Shown: positions 1 to 8,273, counted from the stretch's first letter. The stretch: 50,158 nt of DNA from RDXT01 sp033765305 (GCA_033765305.1 JANRID010000071.1:1-50158); one strand, 5' to 3'. Numbers and translations: made by a program. The notes: generated by a model from the sequence alone, not told the origin.

Positions 1-136
1 TACTCAATACTCAATACTCAATACTCAATACTCAATACTCAATACTCAATACTCAATACTCAATACTCAATACTCAATACTCAATACTCAATACTCAATA
101 CTCAATACTCAATACTCAATACTCAATACTCAATAC
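1..136. repeat. Heptamer microsatellite (TACTCAA)n
   Basis: The window opens inside a perfect tandem array of the 7-base unit TACTCAA: 19 uninterrupted copies (1-133) followed by a partial TAC. The array probably extends to the left of the window. It ends about 50 bases before the first gene. A 7-base unit shifts the reading frame, and no gene spans it here, so it is intergenic. Such arrays can change copy number by replication slippage and so could vary expression of the adjacent operon; that role is inference. Confidence 0.97.
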
Positions 137-183
137 CCAGACCCCAACACCCTCACATACAGCATCATAACATCAGAACCCAT

Positions 184-1089
184 ATGAAATTCCGGATTGT
201 GTATCTCATGCTGCCGCTGCTGCTCTCGTGCGGCGACGAAGCCCAGGCGCCGGACGCCTACGGCATTTTCGAGGGCCGCGACGTGCTGGTCTCGTCGGAG
301 CTGGCGGGCAAACTGGTCCGGCTGGATGTCATGGAGGGCCAATGGCTGCCGGCTGATACCTTGGTAGGCCTGGTCGATACCCAGCAGCTGTATCTGCGCA
401 AGCGCCAGCTGCAGAGCTCGATTGCCGCTGTCATGAGCCGCCGCCAGGACCTGCCGGCCCAGCAGCGGGTGTACGACGAGCAGCTTGCCAACCTCCGGCG
501 TGAGCAGGCCCGCTTCGAAAAACTGCTTGCCGAGGGGGCTGCCACCCAAAAGCAGCTCGACGACCTCAGCGGCCAGATCGAAGTGGTGGAAAGCCAGAAG
601 CATGCAGGGCTGACGGTGCTGGCTACCACCAACCGGGGCCTCAGCAGCGAAACCGAGCCCCTGCTGCGCCAGATCGAGCAGGTCGACGACCAGATCCGCC
701 GCAGCGTGCTCCGCAACCCCCGCGCCGGCCAGGTGCTGAGCGTGTATGCGGAAGCTGGCGAGATCGCCTCGCCCGGCCGGCCGCTGTACAAGCTGGCCGA
801 CACCCGCGAGCTCTACCTGCGCGCCTACGCGACGGCTTCGCAGCTGGCCAGCCTCAAGCTGGGCCAGCAGGTGACCGTACACCTCGACAACGGCCAGGGC
901 GGGCTGGCTGCCCGCAGCGGCGAGATCAGCTGGATCTCCCAGCAGGCCGAGTTTACGCCCAAGGTCATCCAGACCCGGGAAGAACGCGTAAGCCAGGTGT
1001 ATGCCATCAAAATCCGCGTCGCGAATGAGGACGGCCTCGCGAAAATCGGCATGCCCGGCGACGTGAGCTTTTCCGCCCCCAATCCCTGA
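184..1089 (+). CDS. HlyD/YbhG-like periplasmic adaptor lipoprotein of an ABC exporter
   Basis: This 301-residue protein begins with a lipoprotein signal (hydrophobic stretch, lipobox LLSC, lipidated Cys16). It has the membrane-fusion layout: a lipoyl half-motif around residues 27-65 (ELAGKLVRLDVMEGQ), a central helical hairpin predicted from Gln/Glu/Arg-rich sequence at about 69-175, the second lipoyl half near 178-200 (NPRAGQVLSVYAEAGE), then a beta-barrel region. Such adaptors link an inner-membrane ABC transporter to an outer-membrane TolC-like channel. It is the first visible gene of a five-gene run, with only 3 bases before the first ATPase gene. No TolC gene is in view and the substrate is unknown; the YbhGFSR family usually handles drugs or other hydrophobic compounds. 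Confidence 0.88.
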   Translation: MKFRIVYLMLPLLLSCGDEAQAPDAYGIFEGRDVLVSSELAGKLVRLDVMEGQWLPADTLVGLVDTQQLYLRKRQLQSSIAAVMSRRQDLPAQQRVYDEQLANLRREQARFEKLLAEGAATQKQLDDLSGQIEVVESQKHAGLTVLATTNRGLSSETEPLLRQIEQVDDQIRRSVLRNPRAGQVLSVYAEAGEIASPGRPLYKLADTRELYLRAYATASQLASLKLGQQVTVHLDNGQGGLAARSGEISWISQQAEFTPKVIQTREERVSQVYAIKIRVANEDGLAKIGMPGDVSFSAPNP

Positions 1090-1092
1090 GCC

Positions 1093-2022
1093 ATGGCAGC
1101 AATTGTGGCAGAACGCCTCGAAAAGCGCTACGGCACCGTGCAGGCCCTGCGGGGCGTGTCGCTGGAGGTGGCCGAGGGCGAATGCTTCGGCCTGATCGGG
1201 CCGGACGGGGCCGGCAAGACCTCGCTCATCCGCATCCTGGCGACGCTCCTGCTGCCCGACCAGGGCCGGGCCGAGCTGCTGGGGCTGGATGCAGTGAAGG
1301 ACTTCCGCAAGCTGCGCCTCATGCTGGGCTACATGCCGGGCCGTTTTTCCCTCTATCAGGATCTCAGCGTGGAGGAAAACCTCTGGCTTTTCGCCAGGCT
1401 GTTCGGCACGCGCGTCGATACCCACTACGACCTGATCCGCGACATCTACGTGCAGCTGGAGCCCTTCAAAACCCGCCGGGCGGGCGCCCTTTCGGGCGGG
1501 ATGAAGCAAAAGCTGGCGCTCTGCTGCGCGCTGATCCACCGTCCGGAAATCCTGCTGCTCGACGAGCCGACGACCGGCGTGGATGCAGTATCGCGGCGCG
1601 AGTTCTGGGAAATGCTCGGGCGCCTGCGCCGGCACGGCATCACCATCCTGGTCTCGACGCCCTACATGGACGAGGCCGGCCGCTGCGACCGGGTCGCGCT
1701 GATCCAGGAAGGGCAGCTGCTGCGCGTGGACACGCCGCAGGCGATCGTGGACGGGTATCCCTGGCCGCTCTATGCCATCGGGGCACCGCAGATGCACCAT
1801 CTGCTGCCGGTGCTGCGGGCCTATCCGCATGCCCGGTCGGTGTTCCCTTTCGGCGAGTCGCTGCACTACGCCGATACGCGCCCCGGCGATCATCAGCCTG
1901 AGCTGCAGGCCTATCTGCTGGAGGCCGGTTTTCCGGACGTGCAGATCCGGCCTGCGCAGGCAGGGATCGAGGACTGTTTCATGGACCTGCAGCGCACGCA
2001 GGCCGACCAGCTGCTGACCTGA
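1093..2022 (+). CDS. ABC transporter ATPase, first of a pair (YbhF N-half-like)
   Basis: This is a 309-residue cytoplasmic ATPase. Walker A is GPDGAGKTS (near residue 36), the signature is LSGGMKQKLA, Walker B is ILLLDEPTTGVD, and the switch region is STPYMDEA. The C-terminal 90 residues after the ATPase core are a family-specific extension. In E. coli YbhF two ATPase domains are fused; here the halves are separate genes, and this one matches the N-terminal half by order and by its canonical signature. It lies 3 bases after the adaptor gene and 18 bases before the second ATPase, so co-transcription is very likely. Confidence 0.92.
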   Translation: MAAIVAERLEKRYGTVQALRGVSLEVAEGECFGLIGPDGAGKTSLIRILATLLLPDQGRAELLGLDAVKDFRKLRLMLGYMPGRFSLYQDLSVEENLWLFARLFGTRVDTHYDLIRDIYVQLEPFKTRRAGALSGGMKQKLALCCALIHRPEILLLDEPTTGVDAVSRREFWEMLGRLRRHGITILVSTPYMDEAGRCDRVALIQEGQLLRVDTPQAIVDGYPWPLYAIGAPQMHHLLPVLRAYPHARSVFPFGESLHYADTRPGDHQPELQAYLLEAGFPDVQIRPAQAGIEDCFMDLQRTQADQLLT

Positions 2023-2040
2023 ACCGACAATCCCTCCGAC

Positions 2041-2775
2041 ATGCCTCCATCCATTCAGGTAGAAGAACTCACCCGGCGCTTCGGCAGCTTTACGGCGGTG
2101 GACCGCATCAGCTTCGAGGTGGCACAGGGGGAAATCTTCGGATTTCTCGGGGCGAATGGCGCCGGCAAAACCACCGCCATCCGCATCCTCTGCGGCCTGC
2201 TCTCGCCGACCTCCGGCCGCGCCGCGGTGGCAGGCTACGACATTGCCCGCCAGACGGATCAGGTCAAGCGCCGCATCGGCTACATGAGCCAGCGCTTTTC
2301 CCTCTACGACGACCTTACCGTGGAGGAGAACATCCTGTTTTACGGGGGAATTTACGGCCTGAAATTCAAAGACCTGCGGGTGAAATCGGATCAGCTGCTC
2401 GAACGGCTCAGCCTCGGCGAGCTGCGGAAGAGCTTCATCCGCGACCTGCCCCTGGGCTGGAAGCAGAAGCTGGCCTTCAGCGTGGCGCTGCTGCACCAGC
2501 CGGCCATCGTCTTTCTGGATGAGCCCACGGGCGGGGTGGACCCCATCACCCGGCGGCAGTTCTGGGAGATGATCTACGAAACCGCCGACGCCGGCACCAC
2601 GGTATTCGTCACCACCCACTACATGGACGAGGCCGAGTACTGCAACCGCGTGTCGATCATGGTCGATGGCCGCATCGCGGCGATGGACACGCCGGGGGGG
2701 CTGAAGGCCAGCTTCCAGGCCGGCAGCATCGATGAAGTGTTTGTCCGGCTGGTGCGCCCGGCCGCCGGATCCTGA
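2041..2775 (+). CDS. ABC transporter ATPase, second of a pair (YbhF C-half-like)
   Basis: This 244-residue ATPase has Walker A GANGAGKTT, Walker B IVFLDEPTGGVD and switch TTHYMDEAEYC. The usual LSGGQ signature is replaced by LPLGWKQKLA, as in the second ATPase domain of YbhF/YhiH-type transporters. It probably pairs with the upstream ATPase to give a heterodimer with one canonical and one altered ATP site. That asymmetry is known for the family and is inferred here. It is followed 33 bases later by the first permease gene. Confidence 0.92.
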   Translation: MPPSIQVEELTRRFGSFTAVDRISFEVAQGEIFGFLGANGAGKTTAIRILCGLLSPTSGRAAVAGYDIARQTDQVKRRIGYMSQRFSLYDDLTVEENILFYGGIYGLKFKDLRVKSDQLLERLSLGELRKSFIRDLPLGWKQKLAFSVALLHQPAIVFLDEPTGGVDPITRRQFWEMIYETADAGTTVFVTTHYMDEAEYCNRVSIMVDGRIAAMDTPGGLKASFQAGSIDEVFVRLVRPAAGS

Positions 2776-2808
2776 ACCGTTTTTCCGCCCGCTTTCAACG
2801 CTGTTTCT

Positions 2809-3912
2809 ATGCGCCGGTTTGTAGGATTCGTCCAAAAGGAACTCTACCACATTTTCCGGGATCCGCGCACGCTGCTGATCCTCTTCGGCATGCCGCTGGT
2901 GCAGATTCTGCTCTTCGGCTACGCCGTCACGAACGAGATCCGCGAGGTGCGGATCGCCGTGCTGGACCAGAGCAAAGATCTTGTCACCCAGCGGATTACG
3001 GAGCGGGTGCTGTCTTCGGAGTTTTTCGCGCTGGAGCAGACCCTCAGCGACGAGGCCGGGATCGAGCCGGCGTTCCGCTCCAACCGCATCAAGGCGGTGC
3101 TGCACTACGAGGCGGAGTTCGCGGAAAAGCTGCGCCGAGACGGCAGCGCCAGCATTCAGATTCTCCTCGACGCCACCGACCCCAACACGGCCCAGAGCGT
3201 ACTGTCCTACCTCACGGGCCTCATCCAGCAGGATCTCGCGGAGCAGCGCATTGCTTCGGTGCCGCTCAGCATCCGCATCGAGCCCCGGATGCGCTACAAT
3301 CCGGAGCTGAAGGGGGTGTTTCTCTTCGTTCCGGGCCTGATTACCATCATCCTCATGCTGGTGTCGGCCATGATGACCTCCATTTCCATTACCCGGGAAA
3401 AAGAGCTGGGCACGATGGAGGTGCTGCTGGTATCGCCGATGCGCCCGTTTCAGATCATTCTGGCCAAGGTGACGCCGTATGTGCTGCTGTCGCTCATCAA
3501 CGCCTCGGGCATTCTGCTCATCGGGCGCAATGTGTTCGGCGTGCCCATTCAAGGCAGCCTGCTGCTGCTGATGGCCGAATGCGTGCTCTTCATCATCGCC
3601 ACGCTGTCGCTGGGGATCCTGATCTCCACCGTCGCGCAGACGCAGCAGGTGGCGCTGATGCTCTCGCTGATGGGGCTGATGCTGCCCACCATTCTGCTTT
3701 CCGGCTTCATGTTTCCGATCGACAACATGCCCATTCCGCTGCAGGTGATCTCGAATATCATCCCGGCGCGCTGGTTTATTGTGATTGTCAAGGGCATCAT
3801 GCTCAAAGGAGTGGGACTGGAGGCCGTGTGGAAGGAAACCCTCGTCCTGGCAGGCTTCGCCGCCGTATTTATTTCCCTGAGTATCCGCCGTTTCAAAGTC
3901 CGGCTCCAGTAG
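2809..3912 (+). CDS. ABC-2 type permease (YbhS/YbhR-like), first subunit
   Basis: This 367-residue inner-membrane protein of the ABC2_membrane_3 class has one N-terminal membrane segment (about residues 23-42), a large periplasmic domain to about residue 165, then five or so hydrophobic segments. The conserved cytoplasmic coupling element REKELGTMEVLLVSPMRP is near residues 196-213, where these permeases contact the ATPase. It forms a permease pair with the next gene, 21 bases downstream. Confidence 0.9.
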   Translation: MRRFVGFVQKELYHIFRDPRTLLILFGMPLVQILLFGYAVTNEIREVRIAVLDQSKDLVTQRITERVLSSEFFALEQTLSDEAGIEPAFRSNRIKAVLHYEAEFAEKLRRDGSASIQILLDATDPNTAQSVLSYLTGLIQQDLAEQRIASVPLSIRIEPRMRYNPELKGVFLFVPGLITIILMLVSAMMTSISITREKELGTMEVLLVSPMRPFQIILAKVTPYVLLSLINASGILLIGRNVFGVPIQGSLLLLMAECVLFIIATLSLGILISTVAQTQQVALMLSLMGLMLPTILLSGFMFPIDNMPIPLQVISNIIPARWFIVIVKGIMLKGVGLEAVWKETLVLAGFAAVFISLSIRRFKVRLQ

Positions 3913-3933
3913 CCGCCCGACCCTCTGCGTCCT

Positions 3934-5064
3934 ATGCGTACCATCCTGATTATTGTAGCGAAAGAATTCCGGCAGCTGTTCCGCAACCGCATGATGCTGC
4001 CCATTATCCTGGTGATGCCCTTTGTGCAGCTGGTGGTGCTGGCCTATGCGGCGGATTTCGAGATCAAGCGCCTGCGGCTCTGGGTCACGGATCTGGACCA
4101 GTCGGGCCTGTCGCAGCGGCTTGCGGCCAAGCTGGAGGCTTCGCCCAACTTTGTCGTCACAGGCGCCGGATATTCGCTGGCGGCTGCGGACCAGGCGATC
4201 GAGGCGGATCAGGCCGATCTGGCCGTGAGCATTCCGGCGGGCTTCGAGCGGACCCTGATCCGCGAGGAGGAGGCTTCGGTGCAGCTCATTGCCAATGCGA
4301 TCGACGGCGTGCGGGGCAGCCTGGGGGCCTCGTATGCCTCGCAGATCATCGCCGACTTCAACCGCGAGGTGCGGGAAGCCTACGGCTCCAGCCTGGGGCT
4401 GGCCGGCCTGAGCAGCCCGGCAGGGACATACCAGCTGACGTGGTCGTACTGGTACAATCCGAAGATGGACTACAAAACCTTCATGGTGCCGGGCATTCTG
4501 GCGCTGCTGGTGACGATGGTCGGCGCGTTTCTGAGTTCGATGAATATCGTGCGGGAGCGGGAAATCGGCACCATCGAGCAGATCAACGTGACGCCGATCA
4601 GGAAGTACCAGTTTGTGATCGGCAAGCTGCTGCCGTTCTGGATCCTGGCCATTTTCGAGCTGTGCTTCGGGCTGGTGATCGGCCTGCTGCTGTACAAGAT
4701 TCCTTTCCTGGGCAATTTCGGGGTGCTGCTCGGCTTCGCGGCGCTGTATCTGCTGCTGATCATGGGCATGGGCCTGCTCATTTCTACCCTGAGCGAAAAC
4801 CAGCAGCAGGCGATGTTCCTGTCGTGGTTTTTCATGGTGATCTTCATTTTTCTGAGCGGGATGTTCACTGCGGTGGAGAATATGCCGGAATGGGCGCAGG
4901 CGATCACGCGGCTCAACCCGCTGCGCTATTTCATCGAGGCGGTGCGCATGATCATCCTCAAAGGCTCCGGGTTTGGGGATCTGACGCAGCATATGTGGAT
5001 TCTGGCGCTGTATGCGGCTGTGATCAACGGCCTGGCGATTCTGCGGTACCGGAAGACGGTGTGA
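3934..5064 (+). CDS. ABC-2 type permease, second subunit
   Basis: This 376-residue paralogue of the preceding permease has the same topology: an N-terminal membrane segment, a periplasmic domain, and a C-terminal membrane bundle. Its coupling element REREIGTIEQINVTPIRK is near residue 207. It ends the exporter operon. A possible terminator hairpin with a T-run lies about 180 bases downstream, in a repeat-rich spacer. Confidence 0.9.
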   Translation: MRTILIIVAKEFRQLFRNRMMLPIILVMPFVQLVVLAYAADFEIKRLRLWVTDLDQSGLSQRLAAKLEASPNFVVTGAGYSLAAADQAIEADQADLAVSIPAGFERTLIREEEASVQLIANAIDGVRGSLGASYASQIIADFNREVREAYGSSLGLAGLSSPAGTYQLTWSYWYNPKMDYKTFMVPGILALLVTMVGAFLSSMNIVREREIGTIEQINVTPIRKYQFVIGKLLPFWILAIFELCFGLVIGLLLYKIPFLGNFGVLLGFAALYLLLIMGMGLLISTLSENQQQAMFLSWFFMVIFIFLSGMFTAVENMPEWAQAITRLNPLRYFIEAVRMIILKGSGFGDLTQHMWILALYAAVINGLAILRYRKTV

Positions 5065-5188
5065 GGAACGGCAAGTAGGTAGCATGAAGCATGAAGCAGC
5101 AAGCCGGAAGACGGGCTGCGCCGGGGCTTTGGGGAGTAGGAAGTATCAAGTATCAAGTCGAAAGACTGGAAAGCGCGCTTTGCGCCCC

Positions 5189-5296
5189 TTTGCGCTCCTT
5201 GCGGTTGGAAAAAGGCCGGCCGCTGAGCGGAGCCGAAGCCCCGGCCGGATCGGCAAGCTGCCCGGCAGCCGGCGTTTTTGCGTTCCTCGCGGTTGG
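5189..5296 (+). repeat. Pair of 20-base direct repeats
   Basis: Positions 5189-5208 and 5277-5296 match at 18 of 20 bases (core TTTGCG-TTCC/CTCC-GCGGTTGG). A related GCGCAAAGAAGC string lies at 11537-11548. Such strings recur between genes in many bacterial genomes. Their function here is unknown. Confidence 0.7.
5244..5279 (+). terminator. Possible intrinsic terminator of the ABC exporter operon
   Basis: A GC-rich stem can form from GCCGG (5244-5248) with CCGGC (5269-5273), enclosing GCTGCC/GGCAGC (5257-5262, 5264-5269). It is followed by TTTTT at 5275-5279. It is 180 bases past the stop codon. It could instead be a repeat-borne hairpin. Confidence 0.4.
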
Positions 5297-5307
5297 GGAA
5301 ATACCCA

Positions 5308-5338
5308 TTGGCCAGGTCCGGAATTTCCGCTATCTTGG
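5308..5338 (+). promoter_or_regulatory. Bacteroidota-type promoter of the EAD11-NLR pair
   Basis: TTG at 5308-5310 is separated by exactly 20 bases from TATCTTGG at 5331-5338, close to the Bacteroidota -33/-7 pattern (TTG, about 19-21 bases, TAnnTTTG). It lies 23 bases upstream of the EAD11 start and supports that start over an upstream in-frame one at 5278. Confidence 0.7.
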
Positions 5339-5361
5339 CATCTGCAACCCAAGTTCCGCGC

Positions 5362-5706
5362 ATGAAAAAGCAGCTCCAGGACCTCATTGCCGCCGGCAGA
5401 ACTGCCCAGGCCCTCGAATTCCTCCGCAGCCTGAACCCCGCAGACCCGGATCTCGCTAACGAGATCCTCCAACTCTCTGCGCGACACGCTACCCTCACCC
5501 AAGAGGAGCGGCTTGGCACGATTGACCGTGCCGATGCGCAGGTCGAGCGCAACCAGATCACAGCCGCCCTGCTGGCGCTGATCGGGCAGCTGCCGGAACC
5601 TGCTGAAAATCAGACAGCTTCATCCGGAAACCCCGCCGGCGGCACCATCCAGCAGGCCGGCAAGATCTACAACATCGGCCATATCGACAACGCCAACTTC
5701 TCCTGA
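5362..5706 (+). CDS. EAD11-domain adaptor protein with C-terminal YNIG signalling motif
   Basis: This 114-residue protein has residues 1-80 resembling effector-associated domain 11: a helical domain with MKKQLQDLIAAGR, NEILQLSARH, ERLGTI and ERNQITAALLALI blocks. EADs pair NTPase sensors with effectors through like-with-like contacts. After a Gly/Ser/Asn linker it ends in KIYNIGHIDNANFS (101-114). The next gene, 2 bases downstream, starts with a matching KLYNIGSVGEATF. I infer that this peptide links the two proteins, perhaps through beta or amyloid-like stacking. There is no catalytic domain, so it would be an adaptor whose executing effector lies elsewhere. The start at 5362 fits the promoter and the usual N-terminus of EAD11. 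Confidence 0.82.
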   Translation: MKKQLQDLIAAGRTAQALEFLRSLNPADPDLANEILQLSARHATLTQEERLGTIDRADAQVERNQITAALLALIGQLPEPAENQTASSGNPAGGTIQQAGKIYNIGHIDNANFS

Positions 5707-5708
5707 TC

Positions 5709-8222
5709 ATGGCGGATATGCCCGGCCAACAGCACGCGGACAAGCTCTACAACATCGGCTCGGTTGGCGAGGCGACCTTTGTCACCTATGCAGGCGGCAG
5801 GCAGATCCCCCGCCACCTCAGCCTTCCGCCCTTCCAGCCCGAGGTGTTCCTGGGAAGGGAAGACGACCTGCAGGCCATCCGCGAGCGCCTGTTTTCGCCG
5901 GGCGGGCACCTGCTCCTGCTCATGAACGGCGAGGGCGGCGTGGGCAAAACCTCGCTCGCGGCCCGCTACTACCATGCCTGCAGCCGCGAGTACCAGCACA
6001 GCGCCTGGGTGCTGAGCGAGCCGGATACCGCCACCGCGCTGCTGGCCCTGGCGGCTCCGCTGGGGCTGGAGTTCGAGAACACGATGCAGACCGGGGAGCG
6101 CCTGCACATGCTGCTGGAAGCCCTGGCCAACCTTTCCAGGCCCTGCCTGCTGGTCATCGACAACGCCAACGACCTGTCCGACCTGGAAGCCTGCTGCCCG
6201 CAGCTCCAGCGATGCTCCAATTTCCACGTCCTCTTTACCACCCGTATCGCCGAGTATGCGGCAGCGGAGTTTTACCGCATCAGGCCCTTGCCTGTGGAGA
6301 CAGCCCTGAAGGCCTTCCGCACCCACTACACAGCCTTCGATCCTGCCGAGGAACCCATCTTCCGCGAGCTGTACGAAGCGGTGGGCGGCAATACCCTGGT
6401 GCTGGAGCTGTTCGCCAAAAACCTCGCCCACTTCAACACAAAGCTCAAAAAACGCTACCTGCTGGCCGAGCTCCGGCGGGATGTGGAAAAGAGCCTGCTG
6501 AACCTCAGCGCCAGCGAAGCGGTCAGCATCCGCTACCAGGCCCGGGAGGGCATCCGCAAAGCCCGGCCCGAAGACGTCATCGCCGCCATGTACGATCTCT
6601 CGCAGCTCCCGGGCGAGGAGCAGCGCCTGCTCTCCGTGCTGGCTGTGCTGCCCGCCGAGCGGATCGCCTACGCGCTGCTGGAGCGCCTGCTGGGAGAGGA
6701 AGAAACACTTGACCAGCACCTGCTCTCCCTGGCCCGGAAAGGCTGGCTCGAATACAGCGAAGGCGACAGCAGCTTCAAAATCAGCCCCGTCGTCCAGGAA
6801 GTAACCCGCCACAAGCACGCTGCCCGCCTGCTGCAGGACTGCCGTACACTGATCCGTGGCTTGATAAGCGGGCTTAACCCGGAAACCATCCATGCCGACA
6901 ACTACCGGCAGGCCGCCGTCTATGCCCGCCTGGGCGAGGCGGTCACTGCCGTCCTGCCCACGGACGATGACGTAGCGACCCTATGCCAGAACATCGGCAA
7001 CTACCACCAGGACACCGGCAACCTCAGCCTCAGCCTGCGGGCCTACGAGACCATGCATACGATCCAGGCGGCCCTCTGCACCGCCGAGCCGGATAATGCC
7101 AACTTCAAAAACGGCCTGGCCATCTCGTACTCAACACTCGGCGAGACCCACAGCGCCCTGGGCAATCTCACGCAAGCCCTAACCTTTTTTGAGCAGTTCA
7201 ATCGGTTGATACAAGAACTCCACGAAGCCTATCCGTCGAATGTGGAATTCAAAAACGGCCTGGCCATCTCGTACGAAAGACTCGGCAATACCCACAGCGC
7301 CTTGGGCAATCTGCCGCAGGCCTTGGCCTTTTTTGTGCGGTATAACCAACTGAAGAAAGAACTCCACGAAGCTGATCCGGCGAATGTGTCTTTCAAACAC
7401 GGCCTGGCCATCTCGTACTCAACACTTGGCGATACCCACCGCGCCCTGGGCAATCTGCCGCAGGCCTTAGCCTTTTTTGAGCAGTATAACCAACTGGAGA
7501 AAGAACTGTACGAAGCCTATCCGGCGAATGTGTCCTTCAAAAACGGCCTGGCCATCTCGTACTCCAAACTTGGCGAGACCCACAGCGCCCTGGGCAATCT
7601 GCAGCAGGCCTTGGCCTTTTTTGAGCAGTGTAACCAACTGGATAACGAACTCCACGAAGCCTATCCGTCGAATGTGTCCTTCAAAAACGGCCTGGCCATC
7701 TCGTACGAAAAACTCGGCGATACCCACAGCGCCCTGGGTAATCTGCCGCAGGCCTTAGCCTTTTTTGAGCAAGAGACCCAGCTGTTTGAAGAACTCCACG
7801 AAGCCTATCCGGCGAATGTGTCCTTCAAAAACGGCCTGGCCATCTCGTACTCCAAACTCGGCGATACCCACAGCGCCCTGGGCAATCTGCCGCAGGCCTT
7901 GGCCTTTTTTGAGCAGTATAACCAACTGGAGAAAGAACTCCACGAAGCCTATCCGTCGAATGTGTCCTTCAAAAACGGCCTGGCCATCTCGTATTATAAG
8001 CTGGGGCAGCTGCACGAGCAGCAAGGGGATCTTGAAAAAGCGTTTGAGTATTTCAAGCAGGATCTGCATATGACGGAACTGGCCTACCAGAGCAGCCCCA
8101 GCCATGCGCAGTTCAGAAAAAATCTGAAAATATCGTACAATCAAATGGGAGATATTTCCAGCAAAATGGGCAAAACAGCGCTGGCGGAATCCTACTATCA
8201 GCAAGCCAAGGCGCTGGGGTAA
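5709..8222 (+). CDS. NB-ARC-like STAND NTPase with near-identical TPR repeats (bacterial NLR)
   Basis: This is an 837-residue cytoplasmic sensor. Residues 12-24 carry KLYNIGSVGEATF, mirroring the end of the preceding EAD11 protein. The NTPase follows: Walker A GEGGVGKTS (74-82), Walker B LLVIDNAND (about 146-154), an FTTR sensor motif near 177, and a winged-helix-like stretch to about 385. The rest is TPR: six 48-residue units from residue 463 to 750 that differ at only a few positions, then two diverged units. The plan is that of NLR-like immune or conflict ATPases: repeats sense a trigger, the NTPase oligomerises, and the N-terminus recruits a partner. What it senses cannot be told. It is clearly co-transcribed with the EAD11 gene. 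Confidence 0.9.
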   Translation: MADMPGQQHADKLYNIGSVGEATFVTYAGGRQIPRHLSLPPFQPEVFLGREDDLQAIRERLFSPGGHLLLLMNGEGGVGKTSLAARYYHACSREYQHSAWVLSEPDTATALLALAAPLGLEFENTMQTGERLHMLLEALANLSRPCLLVIDNANDLSDLEACCPQLQRCSNFHVLFTTRIAEYAAAEFYRIRPLPVETALKAFRTHYTAFDPAEEPIFRELYEAVGGNTLVLELFAKNLAHFNTKLKKRYLLAELRRDVEKSLLNLSASEAVSIRYQAREGIRKARPEDVIAAMYDLSQLPGEEQRLLSVLAVLPAERIAYALLERLLGEEETLDQHLLSLARKGWLEYSEGDSSFKISPVVQEVTRHKHAARLLQDCRTLIRGLISGLNPETIHADNYRQAAVYARLGEAVTAVLPTDDDVATLCQNIGNYHQDTGNLSLSLRAYETMHTIQAALCTAEPDNANFKNGLAISYSTLGETHSALGNLTQALTFFEQFNRLIQELHEAYPSNVEFKNGLAISYERLGNTHSALGNLPQALAFFVRYNQLKKELHEADPANVSFKHGLAISYSTLGDTHRALGNLPQALAFFEQYNQLEKELYEAYPANVSFKNGLAISYSKLGETHSALGNLQQALAFFEQCNQLDNELHEAYPSNVSFKNGLAISYEKLGDTHSALGNLPQALAFFEQETQLFEELHEAYPANVSFKNGLAISYSKLGDTHSALGNLPQALAFFEQYNQLEKELHEAYPSNVSFKNGLAISYYKLGQLHEQQGDLEKAFEYFKQDLHMTELAYQSSPSHAQFRKNLKISYNQMGDISSKMGKTALAESYYQQAKALG
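7095..7958 (+). repeat. Six near-identical 144-base repeats encoding TPR units
   Basis: Six in-frame 144-base units each encode 48 residues built around FKNGLAISY, LGxTHSALGNLPQALAFF and ELHEAYP. For example, units 4 and 6 differ at 5 of 48 residues, and units 3 and 6 also at 5. This homogeneity points to recent expansion or gene conversion. Two further diverged units follow. Confidence 0.95.
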
Positions 8223-8256
8223 GCATTCCTGCCTGCGTACGCGACGGGAAAATCGC

Positions 8257-8264
8257 TACCTTTG
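8257..8264 (+). promoter_or_regulatory. -7 box (TACCTTTG) of the HD-domain gene
   Basis: An exact TAnnTTTG match ends 9 bases before the ATG at 8274. No TTG is seen at the expected distance upstream. The resulting leader would be very short or absent. It argues for the start at 8274 rather than the TTG codon at 8262, which overlaps the box. Confidence 0.6.
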
Positions 8265-8273
8265 TCCTGTGTT

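Larger units (their letters stand above)
5065..5361. other. Repeat-rich intergenic spacer, no gene seen
   Basis: These 297 bases hold no convincing gene. From left to right I see short 7-base tandem motifs (GCATGAA twice near 5083-5096, AAGTATC about twice near 5143-5156), two copies of a 20-base direct repeat, GC-rich inverted repeats including a terminator-like hairpin, and finally the promoter of the EAD11 gene. The heptamers match in length, though not in sequence, the TACTCAA array at the window start. Confidence 0.75.

Noticed and set aside
1..136. CRISPR array
   Set aside because: The units are 7 bases with no spacers; this is a simple microsatellite.
130..5085. A 1651-codon open frame on the minus strand opposite the ABC exporter genes
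   Set aside because: It lies wholly antisense to five well-supported genes. Its His/Gln/Arg-rich translation has no domain logic. GC-rich codon usage on the plus strand leaves this frame open by chance.
7095..7958. Repeat array as a non-coding element or CRISPR
   Set aside because: The 144-base period is an exact multiple of three and stays in frame within a TPR protein, with no unique spacers.
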